This document shows, piece after piece, positions 23,144-36,180 of a stretch of DNA of 64,000 nt (the first letter of the stretch is position 1; each line of letters begins with the position of its first letter). The position numbers were made by a program, and so were the translations under genes. The notes under the pieces were generated by a model that was not told where the DNA came from, did no database searches, and saw only the letters and a list, made by a program, of their open reading frames with translations. The DNA is from Tubulanus polymorphus (Eukaryota > Nemertea > Palaeonemertea > Tubulaniformes > Tubulanidae). The stretch spans positions 12,943,947 through 13,007,946 of the forward strand of contig NC_134030.1 of the NCBI RefSeq assembly GCF_964204645.1, read 5' to 3'.

Positions 23144-26100
23144 GTGTGAGAATTGCACTGGAAGTCACCATGTACTGTTGCAGAGAAAAACGAGAAAGAG
23201 AATACACTGCCAATGACAAGCCACCTGGAGAAGGTTTGATTGAAAAACCAGCTCAGTTCGTGAAGGTCAACAAGAGTCCCAAGCAAGTTCTTCTGCAGAG
23301 TGGTATGTGCAAGGTTGAGAGTAAAACATGCCGTGGCATCGGCAAGAATACTGTTTGACACCGGTGGTGGTGTTAATTTCATTAGTAAGAAATTGGCCAA
23401 ACAACTTCAACTGATGGGCCCTAGTGTAGACCAGAAAGAAACTTTCCATGATGGGTTTCTGTGTAATTGTTGTTTTCGCTGTCAAAAAAGGCGATTCTCG
23501 ATATAAATAGTAATGGGTTTTCCCCGCGGGATACCCGCTTTGGGAAAGGCACCTGAATCGATGCTACGAGTTCGAATCCCAATATTTAGACGTAATTTAT
23601 TATTCTTTGAAATAAATTCTTAGAATTTCTATTTATGATAGGATGTGCAGGTTTTGATTTGGTAATGATGTTAATAAAAGTTAACCTCTTAAGGTATTGT
23701 TTTCTATCTATTATTTGTGACGGATTAGTTTCGATGCTCCTCACAACCCGCCCCACCACGTGTCACTTATTCACGGACGCGCGGATTGTATCATTTGTAA
23801 TAGGTCTACCACATGAAAGAGTCCATGGCCTACCATAGAATAGTAGGGCCTACCGATCACGCTATGTGCGATGAAAGTAGTGTTTGAATAAAACAAATTT
23901 TTAATGAAATAAACATTATTTATCATAATTAATCAATAGATCAGGTGCCGCCTAAATAATTGTTTGTTTCGTGAAATTTGTACAAAACTTTGCGACTTCG
24001 TCATGTCTTGTGACCCTGAAAATACTAGAAGAATCATCGGTAAGCTTATAAAACGGCGAGGTCAACATAGTAACAACAACTTCGGGGATTGAAAAAAAAA
24101 ACTCATAAGAATTATTTTTTATACTGATGAGTTATACTGATGGGGAGTAGTGACCGTCATTGACACCGGTTATTTATCCATTCACTATCAAATGTGACGC
24201 GCCCAATAAATGATTGCGCATAGATTCGGCCTCTCAGCATTTAGCACAGCAGTTCCGAGAAGTGTTAAGACCGATCAGTGCGCGCGCTATCTAAAACCGG
24301 TGCTAGTACGATCAATATCTACAGGTATACGTGTTCAGTATTACACAGCGAGTACCAGTATGTTGATCGAGCGTCGTCGTAGCAACGCGCTATACAGCGG
24401 CTTGAACTAGCGAGTAACGTTAATTATCTTTTAACCAAATTAGAGCACTTATAACCATCGGAATCAAATATAAACCAAGCTGCACCATCTACATCAAGTA
24501 GAGAATACCTGTGTGAGATTACAGAATTGTCGGTCCACAAAAACAGCTTAAATCATGTCATAAAGAAACATCCACAGACGGACAGACAGACAGACATGAC
24601 GACGATGCCATAGATGGGTTCGTCTGACGACGAAACCCATCAAAAATGAATTTCAACTGGCTGGTGGCTCATCGTTAACTGTTATGTGTGAACGTGTGAA
24701 GTTCTGTTTACGCAGTGCTATACCTGGCTGGATTGGTGAAACATTTGAAGTCGAAGCGTAAACCATGACAAAACCAAGTGCAAACTTGCCTAGCTGCAAT
24801 ATTGATGTTTCTTGTTGTAAGGAACTCCATGGTTTTGCAATGGCAGATGTTTATCCTCGGGAAGGTGAAGCTGAAGTCACATTTTGCTCGTGTTGAAGAT
24901 ACACTGAAGATACTAACCGATGAGCAAAAATCATTGATGAACAACACCTTAGTCGCCCAGAAGAGTCACATTAGGTGGCTATTACCTGGCGCATTTCCAA
25001 GGCGACATAATCCATCGGATGTTTTAAAGATTAGTAATTATGTGTCTGTATGTCCAATCAACAAAGAATCATTCACACAATTTTTGGAGTTAGAAGGTTT
25101 GGGTATTAAACCCAATGAAGAAAAGACTCAAGATCGTCAAAGCCGAAAGCCAGTTTTCACATAGCACTATATATACTGATGGTCGATATGAAGCTGGATG
25201 GATCCGTTGGCCAGAGTACAAGGACGTAAAGTTGGTGTCGAACAGATCTTTAGCTGAAAAACGCCTGGATCAACTGAATGTCGATTGATGAAAGAGCCCC
25301 AGTTGCAAGCCATGTACCAGGAACAGAGCAATGACTTGCAGGCGTGGTCATGCAGTAAGGGTTGATGAGTCAACAGAGCCAGACGACAGAACAGTTTTGT
25401 ACCTGCCTCATCACCCGGTAGTGAGACTTGATAAGTCAACCACGAGGGTTCGACCAGTGTTTGATGGTTCGGCGAAAGGACCAGAAGGAATATCACTTAA
25501 CGACACGTTGTTACCTGGCCCGAAACTACAGCCAGGTATCTGTGGAGTAATGATGCAATTCCGAAGCAAATCAGTTACTATTGTCGCAGATATCGAGAAA
25601 ACGTTCCACCAGATAAAAATGAAGCCAATTGATCAAGATTCCCAGCCATTTCTTTGGAGAGATGGATTTATTGAAGAGTCCTGATGTGTACAGGCTGACG
25701 ACAGTGCCCTTTCACCACTATAAAGGTGGTTCGAGATCATGTAGAATCGATGAAAGATCAATATATGGTTGCTTTTGCGGATATTCGAAACAACACATTT
25801 GTAGATGATCTTCTGTCAGAAGCTGACAGTGTTCCTGAAACCGCTGACTTGGCAGTAGATTTGAAAAACCTACTTGCAAGTTGTGGATTTCCACTGAAGA
25901 AATTTATGTCTAATAAACCGGAAGTACTGAGTAAACTGGAAACTGAAGACCTAGCCGGTGGAAAAGAGAAAATGGTCTCAGATGAAGAGATCTACAGCAA
26001 AACACTGGGTACAAGGTACGATCCCAACGAAGTCGTTTTACGGTTCTCTTTTATCGATAAAATGGTGGATCGTACAAATGAAACGAGACGCAGTGATTTG

Positions 26101-27640
26101 AAACAGCTGAATAGAGTATACGACCCTATGGGGGAACTCTCGCCATTCATGGTTGTCGGAAAATTGATATTTCAGAGAGCGTGGACGGTCGTATCGGGGT
26201 GGGATGATCCTCTTCCTGACGACTTAGTAAAAGAATGGTTACATTGGAAAAATGATGTAAAACACTTGGACGAACTCAAAATAAATCGTCATATTCTAGT
26301 AGAGAAGAAAGGCAAGGTGGATTACAGCTTACAGGGTTTTGGTGATAGCAGTGAAAAGGCTTATGGAAGCTGTGTTTACATCCGGTCAGAAAATGAGGTC
26401 GGTGATGTGAAAGTAGCCTTGCTGTGCTCAAAGACACGGGTGAGCCCTCTGAAGGAAAAACGAACTCTACCTGAGTTAGAGTTGATGGCTGCCTTAATAA
26501 CTGCTCGTCGCTTGAAATATGTCCAAAACTGAATTGAAGAATATTGAGTTTTCCACCAGCGTATGTTGGACTGACTCTAAGGTAGCATAAGAGTGGATTA
26601 GTCAACCTTGTCACGGCTGGAAAAGATTTGTTGGAAATAGAGTATAAGAGATACAGAGTTTAGTAGAAAATGTTCGTGCCAGGAAAACTGAATCCGGCTG
26701 ATTTGGCTGATTTGGCTTCTGGATGTACAGCAAGAGAACTTGTTTGTGCAGAACACCGGTGGAACAGTCCAGCGTTTCTCAAACTACCTCCAGAGGAGTG
26801 GCCCAAAAAGAATTATGTAAAACGGCTAAAGTGACAGCTATGAAGAGTGCCAAGAGACCTCTGAGAAGGCAAGTGACGACTGTAATGCTGAAACAGGACA
26901 CATTTCTTGACCAATGCATTGAGAGATTCGAATCTTATCACAAGTTCCTGAGAGTCCTTGCCATCATCAGATGTGTTAAACGTTTAGCTTAGAAATCCCA
27001 GGAGGGGCGGGCTTGTGATGATGACCATCCATTAATCCTGTCGGACAAAAAACTGGAAGAACTCTGGCGGATAAGCTATGTTCAGCAAAAACATATTCCA
27101 GATGAATTCAAGGCCTTACAATCTGGCCGGTCAGTGCTGAACACAAACAAACTTGACGTATCGGCCCCACTCAGCACGGTGGCGCCACCGCGCGGGATTT
27201 AACGGCCGTTTAAAACGGCCGTTTAAAAAAAAATTATACCAATCGCAATTGTAAAATAAAAATGAGATAGAACCTAAGTTAAAATTCTGGCCATTTCTAA
27301 AATGTTATTACTAATTTTTAGTCAGTGCCGAACGTTTAGTTTTCCAACAATAATGAGGGGTGGTAGGTAGTCATGCAATTCAAGTCATCATTTAATACAC
27401 GTTACTTCCGTGTTGTTGAAAATCTCGCGAGTCCTGGACCAAACCCCATTAAACAATGTGATCTGTGTGCTGGCCACAAATGCACACAGATCACACTACA
27501 CTACCCATTACACACTCCAGTACCCACAGCTTTCATATATCCATCCAAATATTTAGAGTGTCTTTCTTCCTGGGTCAATTAGATCCAGTATATGATGAAA
27601 ATTATAAGGTATTGAGAGTTGGTGGTCACTTGAAGAATTT
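23144..27640 (+). pseudogene. BEL/Pao LTR retrotransposon pol, broken and interrupted
   Basis: Pieces appear in the canonical order. First is a gag-type knuckle (CENCTGSHHVLLQ, ~23144). Next is an aspartic protease core (ARILFDTGGGVNFISKKLAK, ~23340-23400). A protease-RT linker with FTQFLELEGLGI lies at ~25077, and RT begins with YLPHHPVVRLDKSTTRVRPV (~25400) then GPEGISLND and VADIEKTFHQIKM. The RT active-site box is seen as FVDDLL (~25797). An RNase H-like domain runs to 26532. Integrase zinc-binding text (DENYKVLRVGGHLKN) lies at ~27590-27640. Stops and frameshifts are frequent. A Helitron-like element (23450-24646) splits protease from linker, and about 400 bp (27176-27575) separates RT/RNase H from integrase. 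LTRs were not found. It is dead. Confidence 0.85.
23450..24646 (+). mobile_element. Helitron-like element, family C
   Basis: The 3' end shows a GACGGACAGACAGACAGACA tract (~24577) followed by a terminal hairpin (GATGGGTTCGTC / GACGAAACCCATC, 24613-24642) and CAAAAA. The 10-nt GATGGGTTTC at 23450-23459 is the exact inverse of the hairpin's last arm and marks the probable 5' end. It interrupts the BEL/Pao pol. Inside, near 23505-23580, lies GCGGGATACCCGC and a pol III B-box-like GAGTTCGAATCCC. Confidence 0.6.
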
Positions 27641-30350
27641 TTTATTTCTTGAAGAATTATTCTGTAAGTCATATAGGACCAAAGATATACATTGTTTACG
27701 GTCAACGTACAAAATTTCGTAGGGTACATATAGGCGCAGCAGGGAAACTATTTTATATTTTGAAAAAACATTTTTCACGATATGAAATAATTTGCCACAG
27801 GCAAATTAGCCTTTCTACTATCCAGAAAAACGTACAATTATACATGTATTCATTTTGATTTTCACTTGCGTGGCTGGTAGTTTTGGTTTAAATATGTCCA
27901 GAAAACTATAAGGGCTCTAGGAAGCATGACACAAAATTAGATATTAGCTGTGTGTAGCAATTCTTTGTATTTAGCATAAAAATCCAGGAAGCCAATTAAA
28001 CAGTTCAAAAATTCTCATCTTAAGCCTGACAGCTCATTTTATTCCTGATGAATGTGGCAATATTTTCCAATAGGTTTAGATTTTGTTCAATGCTCTATCC
28101 AATCATTCCCGCAGTTTCAAACAGCATCTTGAATGCAGATAGGAATAGATGATGAGACAGCACAAATACTCATCAGAAAGTGACAAACCATAATTTATTG
28201 ACTTTTTGAAATTGCCATATAATATATTTTTAGAACAAATAAACATTGAATATTTTATCATGCGGGAGTCCCCTACAATTTTGAGGTCTCTGAAAAATCT
28301 CAAGCTGAAACATTCTGAACTGAATATTCCTGAAAATAGATCAAAATTCAGGTTAAAAAATAGAAAATATCAAAACTTAATTGGCAATTAACCGTTTTTA
28401 AAACGGTAAATTTCCCACTCTAGAAGATCTAAAAACCTTTTGAGTATGTGGAACTTAGTGGACACCTTCCACTCCTTTGCTTACCCAGATACTGTAATGT
28501 ATAGTGCATAAATATACATTATTTTTTTATGGTTTTACGTCAATAAACAGCGATTTTACCAGACCTTGAGTAAGATATATAATTAGATAAGTATCCATCA
28601 ACGAAGTATCTAACGAAATTAAAAGAGGAGCACACTTTCTTTCTTAGGAACAGACAGCGTATGACAGTATTTATAATACGCGCTAGGATAGCGAAGTCGT
28701 GCAGCGCGAGTGTATACACGCAAATACAGAGCATACATACACTTTGTATGTACGTATGTTAGCTTTTGGATTACTTACTAGCTGATTTACGTAGTGCGCG
28801 GATTTTAACGTGTATGCGCTGTTACGCGAAGCATGCCAAAATACCGCAAAAACATCGTCAAACACACAAATTAGCCTATGGCCTATGGCCTAAATGAAAA
28901 AGCGCACACAACTGTGTGGACCAATTAACTGTCATTTCAACAAAACGATGCAAAACATTTGTCGACTGGCCTCTCTCCAAAAACGGCGTTATCACCGCCG
29001 GCTCGGGCTGGCGCCATCGTCTATTACTTTTTCAAAGAAAGAACGTATTTTGTAGTCAAAGCCAAGCTAGGACTATAGAAATTGCCACACTTACTAAGTT
29101 CGAGACGCTAAATTAGATAGCTGACTCCATTATAATCCTCACAAACGAACAAACTCTAAACGAACTAAGCTCCGCACAAATGTCAAATGAATTGCCCACC
29201 ATTTTGTGACTCCCAAAATTACGTCAGAGGTGCCGAAATTCTTGGAAATTCCGAGAATTTCCCGTATTCACGTCGGAAACACAAATATAGGTCAACACAA
29301 GTAACTTGTAGAAAGCGAAGAATTTTCGATGTTTTTCACGTTTTTCTCGAAAAATATTTAATCAGCCGTTCTCAGCTTGCCGGCCTGACCTCCGCGCATC
29401 AATTCTAATTGCTTCACCATAAAAGACAACCCTGTGAGTATTACCACTAAATTTTGTGCCGCGATTTAACATACTATTGGCAGACTGTCAACCAACAGCC
29501 ATAACATAGGTAAACCAAAAATATTAGAATAAAATCAAAGGGTGGCTGAATATTGACTCTTGGAAATCTCTTCCAATGTATGGCTGCGGAAGCTAAAATA
29601 CCAGGTCTAGGTCTGAATATTATATTCAGACCTAGACCTACTTTGCTGCTTAGTGTTTTCAGGTCACAAGAAATTACAATTTATTACAAATTCTATCAAA
29701 CAGGAAACACAGCGCTCATATGCTCTAAAAGGTTCGGACGACCAGACTTCAAAGGTGCAGAGTGAAAACTTTTATTTTTTATAAAAACAGCCGACCCACT
29801 GCCGATGTATGAGCTACGTATGTTTGAAGTGTGAAAACATGCCTTGACGTGTGTTTTTTCAAGAAACTGGCAGTGTTCCAATAAGCTGCCACTCATTCTT
29901 AGTGACTACATTTAAGCTAGTGACGTAAAAGCGCGCATATATTCAATGTATTATTTCATTTTGAACAGAGATGACGCTCTGGACGAAGTTATAATTCTAG
30001 AATTATTCTTGAAATCTAGGATAAATACAAATTTCCCGTGCACAACGCAGATTTGTGATATTGTTTCCATGTAAGAAAAGGTGATAAATTTGGTTTTTAA
30101 TGCCCAGAAATTTCACCTACCTACCGACTCATCCTGAAAACTTGAATCGGTTTTACTCGCAAACAGACAATTATTTGGGATGCCCTAAAGCGTATTTTCA
30201 TATCGAACGTGCACGCGCCAGCAAGCAGCGTTACAGTATCACTAGCTATGTAGTAGTGTATATTGTACAAGTGTGTGTAACAGTCTAATGCACTCTGCGC
30301 GCACGTGGAGGCTTTATCTCTGTGTTCTGGCACGTGCTGCCATATAAGTA
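27641..30350. other. No recognised gene; small palindromes
   Basis: A 37-nt palindrome lies at 29603-29639 (AGGTCTAGGTCTGAATAT and its inverse), and an ACCGTTTTTAAAACGGT palindrome at about 28390-28406 echoes the AACGGCCGTTTAAAACGGCC palindrome at ~27202. Small frames have no motif. Confidence 0.4.
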
Positions 30351-33129
30351 GAATGAATTATGAATTAGTTTTGTTTTGTTTTGAATTTATTCTTAAATCT
30401 TCCACAGGGACGTGAGTCTGTAATTATAGAGATACTGTAGGAAAATTTAGGTTGGCTTTTTGCCACGTATGACAAGATGGTAGCTTGATGAGTCTGTGTT
30501 TTATGAAGGATCTGTGAAGTTGTAGAATTTTTATTGGGAATTGCTCCCTACTATAAAAATGTGCTGAACTACCAGTTGGTGACTGAAAGATCTGTGGATT
30601 AACGAATTTGAATCGACCCGGTGACGAACGCTGATGAAGAAATTGGATGAGGCAACCGTCATAGTTGCATAGTTCCACTCCTGCATGAAATGTTGATTCT
30701 TCGTTTGATATCCAAATTCTCGATTCATGTAGATCGCGCTGATTCCACTGGAGTGGATTCCGAAATTTATTCTAAATCGGTTGGACGTCCGTGTCTGCCA
30801 GCGTATCGTGCGTGCGCCTGTGAGTAATTGTGGAATTCGTCCAAAATCGTGAGTGTTGCATAATATTCTCAGTTTATGTCGTATTATGGAAAAAGCGGAT
30901 CAGGTTTTCGCTCAGTAAATTCACAGGATTGAATATATCGTTGCGTGCGGAGGAGACGTCGTGAACGCGCACTCGAAACAAATTGTATTGTTCGCTATCC
31001 AATTATATCATTTTGACTGAACTGTGTTTTATATTACAGTGCTTCATCTAGCATTAAAAAGGGGCAGGGTGCTGATTTCAAATAAGAGTATTTTTGTGCG
31101 TGATTCCATTGGAGCAAGGGCACATAATAACGCACTCATGTCTGTTTTAGGGGCAACCTGCAATGTTCCCTATTGCATAGAATTGAGGTACCCCCTACTC
31201 CGATTGAGGACTAGAAGCTATGTTTAACTCTGATTTTGCCATGAGTGACACACTAGACAACAGTACATCCTTACACCTATGCCTGTCAATGAACAAAAGT
31301 TAATCAATATTGATAGGGCTTTCAAAATGATTTGGAAAACCAGTTTGGAAAACCAGTTGCAGACAAAAAATAGCAGAAAAAGCAATCTCAAAAGCAAATG
31401 ATACAGCGAAAAAGAGCCAGCAATAGTGTATAGGCCTACATGAAATTGCATATTTTCAATCTTAGAAATATCAAATTAATTGATTTAAATTGATAGTGTT
31501 AGTGATTGGCAAGTAACTGTTGATAATTGGTAAGCAGCCAGCTTAAGAACACATTATTGCTATTAGGCTACTCAAACTAATTATCTCTGCGAGTTTTTCA
31601 CCTTGTATATATAAAATTTGTCTAATAGTCTAGATAAAAAGATCCAGAGCATCACGATGTGTTCAAAACGAAACAATCCATCATATATACACCACCAGGT
31701 TTACAGCGGCAGTCCCTAGAATGATTGGCAGTAGTTTGGAAGTCAGCCAATTTCCTGGAAACTAAAACTAGGCCATGCGTCTGAGGCACGTTTTCACATG
31801 ATGCACACTGACTGCAGTACATTTAAATATAACCATTGATCACATGAGCTACTATCGTTGATATCATACGAGATATTTCATAGCCGTCGCAGGATACTTA
31901 CTAACAGTCGAATGCGACGGCTTATTTTGAAAGCCGACTGACAAGGGCAGGAGGGCGGACCTACAGCAAGTGATGAGGGCACAAGGGCAAGCATGGGACT
32001 CATCTGAAGGGCACAAGGGCAGCTATTTTCGGGGGCGGGGCGGACCGCCCCTCTATTTTTGGCTTGATGAAGCACTGTATTATGATCTTATGTCTGTTGT
32101 CTCCACATTGTGTTGCCACATTATTCAAGAATAGTCGCTATTAAATTGAGTAGCTTTGGTTAAAATGACTATTTTGTTAATTTTGTCGGGCATTTGAATC
32201 AAGTGCTGAGGATCTGATCTGTGGTGATTTGTCCCGAATAAAAAACCCCCGTCGTTTTAGTCACGGCAACTTATATATAACTTCCTATAAACTTACTGTC
32301 AGTTAAGCTGGCTTCACCTAATTCAATCTGTCTGTGAGTCTTAATTACATCAAATGGTAGAGTTAAAACTGCAGCCACCTGAAAAATACCAAATAATTCC
32401 ATGAATATAACCCATCACATATTTATAAGCCTAAAGAAAAATCTACCGGACTTGCTTGGCTGTGGAAGCAGGGTGAAACATGTTGGCGCTTGTTTAATTT
32501 CAGCTACACCTATACATGTATTTTCTATCAGTGTTGTCATAATGCGGAATCACGTAATCGCAGAATTTTCGAAAAATATTTCATCATTTTGGCTATAAAT
32601 AGTTACCTGGTTTTCCTGCGGGGATACCCACTCAACAAATTAATAATACATGTACTTCCCAACGAAAAAAAATGGAGAACCTAGGTAATTAATCTCTTAA
32701 CATTGACTACTGACTCCAGAGTGACTTGTGTATCGGGCCTATACCCAAGGCGATGCGTCGGATGACACCACTTCTACTGTTCTGTGTACATGTATTATAC
32801 GACTTAAAAGCATTTTATAAATCTAATAAATGCTGCATGTTTAAAAGGATAAAAAAACAATGGTTTATTTAGACTACAAGGTTTCACTGGCCGAAGAATA
32901 GAGAAATATCCCAAAATAATCAATGTCAGACGAAAATAAATAGACTATGCAATTTTCATTCTGGCTTCGGATTTTCACACGTGTCATTGCGATTCATGCA
33001 AGTGTGGTGTATCTAGTAAAGATAACAAAAGTTGCATGTATAATGATCATAAAATGTTATCTTTTTTAAACTTTCTTCTTTGTGAAGAGAGCTTATACAT
33101 GGTTGCTTCTCCATGTTGATTCCTTGGTA
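30351..33129. other. No recognised gene
   Basis: Nothing with domain signal is seen. 32596-32636 (ATAAATAGTTACCTGGTTTTCC then GGGATACCC) resembles 23502-23545 inside the family C element. Confidence 0.4.
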
Positions 33130-33691
33130 AAACTAGGGGTCCACGGACACCATGCCCACTTGGAAAGTGGTTTCAAATGCTCAACAATCTAACATTTTCA
33201 ATATTCAATGCCCCCTAGTGAACATATGCAAATACCAATGACCTTGAAACTCACCACAATCATAGAACATGTCAGCAGCTAGGATTTTGTAATTGATTGT
33301 GATAAAAAAATATGCCTCGTTACCAATTTTATAAGGAAATACTTAATTATTCTACTATTCAAGGTCCCCTGGTGGCCATATGCAAAACCCAATGACCTTG
33401 AAACCCACCAAAATCATAGAACATGCTATGAACTACAACTTTGCGATTAATCATGGTTACAAAATATGCCTAGGTACCAATATAATAAGGAAATACTTAG
33501 TTATTTGACTATTCAACACCGCCTAGTGACCATATAGAATAACTAATGACTTTGAAACTCACCATTATCATAGACGATATCATGAGCTACAATTTTGCAA
33601 TTCATTGCGGTAGCAAAATATGCCTCGTTACCAATGTAATATAGAAATACTAAGTTATTGAATTATTCAGCGCCCCCTAGTGGCCATATAC
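33130..33691 (+). mobile_element. Helitron-like family A element, copy 4 (5' part)
   Basis: It starts with AACTAGGGGTCCACGGACACC and holds three core units, then runs without a 3' arm directly into the 5' end of copy 5 at 33692. This looks like a tandem (head-to-tail) arrangement, or an unequal exchange within core units. Confidence 0.8.
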
Positions 33692-34605
33692 AACTAGGGG
33701 TCCAGGGACACCATGCCCACTTGGGAAGTGGTTCCAAATGCTCAACAATCTAACAATTTCAATATTCAACGCCCCCTGGTGACCATATACAAAACCAATG
33801 ACCTTGAAACTCACCAGAATCATAGAACATTTCAGCAACTACGATTTTGTAATTGATTGTGATAACAAAATATGCCTTGTTACCAATTTAATATGGAAAT
33901 ACCAAGTTATTCTACTATTCAACGCCCTCTGATGACCATATTCAAAACCCAATGACCTTGAAACTCACCACAATCATAGAACATGTCACGAACTATAACT
34001 TTGTAATTGATCATGGTAACAAAATATGCCTAGGTACCAATATAATAAGGAAATACTAAGTTATTCTACTATTCAACGCCCCCGGTGACCAGTTATATAG
34101 AATAACTAATGGCCTTAAAACTTGCCACAATCATAGATGATGTCATGAGCTACAACTTTGCAATTGATTGTGGTTACAAAATATGCATTGATACGAATAT
34201 AATATAGAAATACTAAGATATTGTATTATTCAACGCCCCCTGGTGGCCATATACAAAAACCAATGACCTTGAAACTCACCACAATCATTGAACACGTTAT
34301 GAGCTACAAGTTTGTAATTGATTGTGGTGACAAAATATGCTTAGGTATCAATATAATGTGGAAAAACTTTTTCCCACCTACGAATGAGTACTGATGACAC
34401 CAAGATGGCCGCCAATAGCGTCATAATTGGCTGATCAAAAATACCTGTCTCAAGTATAAAACATCCCTTTTCAAAGAATACCCATTCAAAACTTCCCAAA
34501 ATAACTGGATTCCGTCTACGGACGGACGGACGGACGGACGGACGGACGACGGACGAAAAGTGAACGCAATAGCCCGCTGGGACTTAAGTCCCAAGTGGGC
34601 TAAAA
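33692..34605 (+). mobile_element. Helitron-like family A element, copy 5 (complete)
   Basis: Both ends are present: AACTAGGGGTCCAGGGACACC at 33692 and the hairpin AGCCCGCTGGGAC-TTAA-GTCCCAAGTGGGCT with following A run at ~34572-34605. A GGAC microsatellite of six units lies at ~34519-34546. The 3' arm is shortened. It is the best reference copy in the window. Confidence 0.85.
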
Positions 34606-35370
34606 ACCAATGCCCTTAAAGCTCATCAAAATCATAGAACACGTTATAAGCTACAATTTTCCAATTGATTGTGGTAACTAAATACGCTCAGGTATATATA
34701 TATATAATGTGGAAAAACTTTTTCCCACCTACGAATGAGTACTGATGATACCAAGATGGCCACCAATTGTGTCATAATTGACTAATCAAATATACCTGTC
34801 TGAGATATAAGATATCCCTTTCCAAAGAATACCCATCATATATTGCAATGAGAAATGGCTAACCAGTAGGAGGCTACAGGACTCAGAATTCGGGCCAAAA
34901 TTGACATTTTTGGGCACTGAAAAGGTCATAGGACGGCCATCTTGAATCCGATCGACCAACTTTTTCTTATGCTGATGGTCCCTTGAGGGATTTAAACATA
35001 TTCGAAAGATCGAGGTAATGGATCAAGCGTCTTCAAAACTTCCCTCGATAACTTGCAAATGTGTAAAAAGTGCTGATTTTGGCGAAAACAATGGCTGCCA
35101 GTCGGTCATCTTGACCCAGTTCCACAGCTGTGAGTTAGAGTTAACTCTTGAGTTAAAGTTAGTTCATTTTCAATTAGTTAAAACAAGAGTCAAATCTTAA
35201 CTCGGAACTGTGGAACTGGACCCTTGATATTAACAGAGCCAGTTTTTGGGCTGAAGATGTGTCTAGGGTAGATACATGTGTAACCCAAATACAGACATTA
35301 CATTGAAGCGTCTTTAAAACTACGAAAAATAACTGGATTCTGTTTACGGACGGATGGTCGAAAGTGAACA
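34606..35370 (+). mobile_element. Helitron-like family A element, copy 6 (3' part)
   Basis: It begins mid-core directly after copy 5 and continues through the full unique 3' arm to GAAAGTGAAC, lacking the terminal hairpin. A ~110-bp insertion at about 35110-35225 (AACTGTGGAACTGG / CCAGTTCCACAGC) contains an inverted pair near its ends. Confidence 0.7.
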
Positions 35371-35448
35371 GCAGAATACACATAACCATACATATAGGCC
35401 TAACTTAGGAAATTTATGATAACGAATTTATGTAAAATATCACAAACA

Positions 35449-35771
35449 ATGCGATTGTATGAATTGACACGATCGCAAAGAATAGCATAACTTTTGCACG
35501 TCTGTGATTGTAAAAATATCACAAAAAATGGCACAACGTATCCGAATCTACACTGTGACGAAAAATCAGTTTCTCCAAAAACATATTCCGATATCAAAAT
35601 ATAGCGTTTTGGTATACATTCTGGGATCATTTCCAAAACTTTTAAAAATACCTTGATGTTTAAATGCTGATTGTTTAATAATGGCAAACAGTTCGTTGCT
35701 ATGTGTAAATAGAATCGCAGATGCGCAAAAATAATGCGATTCTTTGCGATCGTGTCGATTCATACAATCGC
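35449..35771. repeat. Foldback element with ~70-bp inverted arms
   Basis: 35449-35488 and 35732-35771 are inverted copies (ATGCGATTGTATGAAT...CACGATCGCAAAGAAT) with two differences in 40 nt. The similarity continues inward with weaker pairing. There is no coding content. Confidence 0.75.
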
Positions 35772-36180
35772 ATTGTTGGTGATATTTTACATAGAATCAC
35801 AGACGCGCAAAAAATATGCGATTGTACTATCAGAAATAATCGCAAATTCTTTTGAATCGCATACTATCCTTTTGCAATCGTATGCGATCCTATGAATCGC
35901 ACTTTACGTTAGTGAAAATCAATTCATATAATCATAAATCGTAGAATCGCAAATTCTTTAGAATCGCAATCGTAGCAAAAGTATGAATCGCACTTTACAT
36001 TAGTGATATTCAATTGATAGAATCGCGAATGTAGAATCGCAAATTCTTTAGAATGACATGCTATCCTTTGGCGATGGATTCAATAGCATTGTTGGTGATA
36101 CTATACATAGATTCGCAGACGCCCAAAAAATAATGCGATTGTACTATTCAGAAATAAACGCAAATTCTTTAGAATTTCTT
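35772..36180. repeat. Short tandem repeats of TGCGATT / GAATCGCAAATTCTTT
   Basis: GAATCGCAAATTCTTTAGAA occurs repeatedly (about 35843, 35943, 36022 and 36155 with changes), as do ATCGCACTTTAC and TTGGTGATA.TTTACATAGA. It appears to be expanded arm sequence of the adjacent foldback. Confidence 0.6.
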
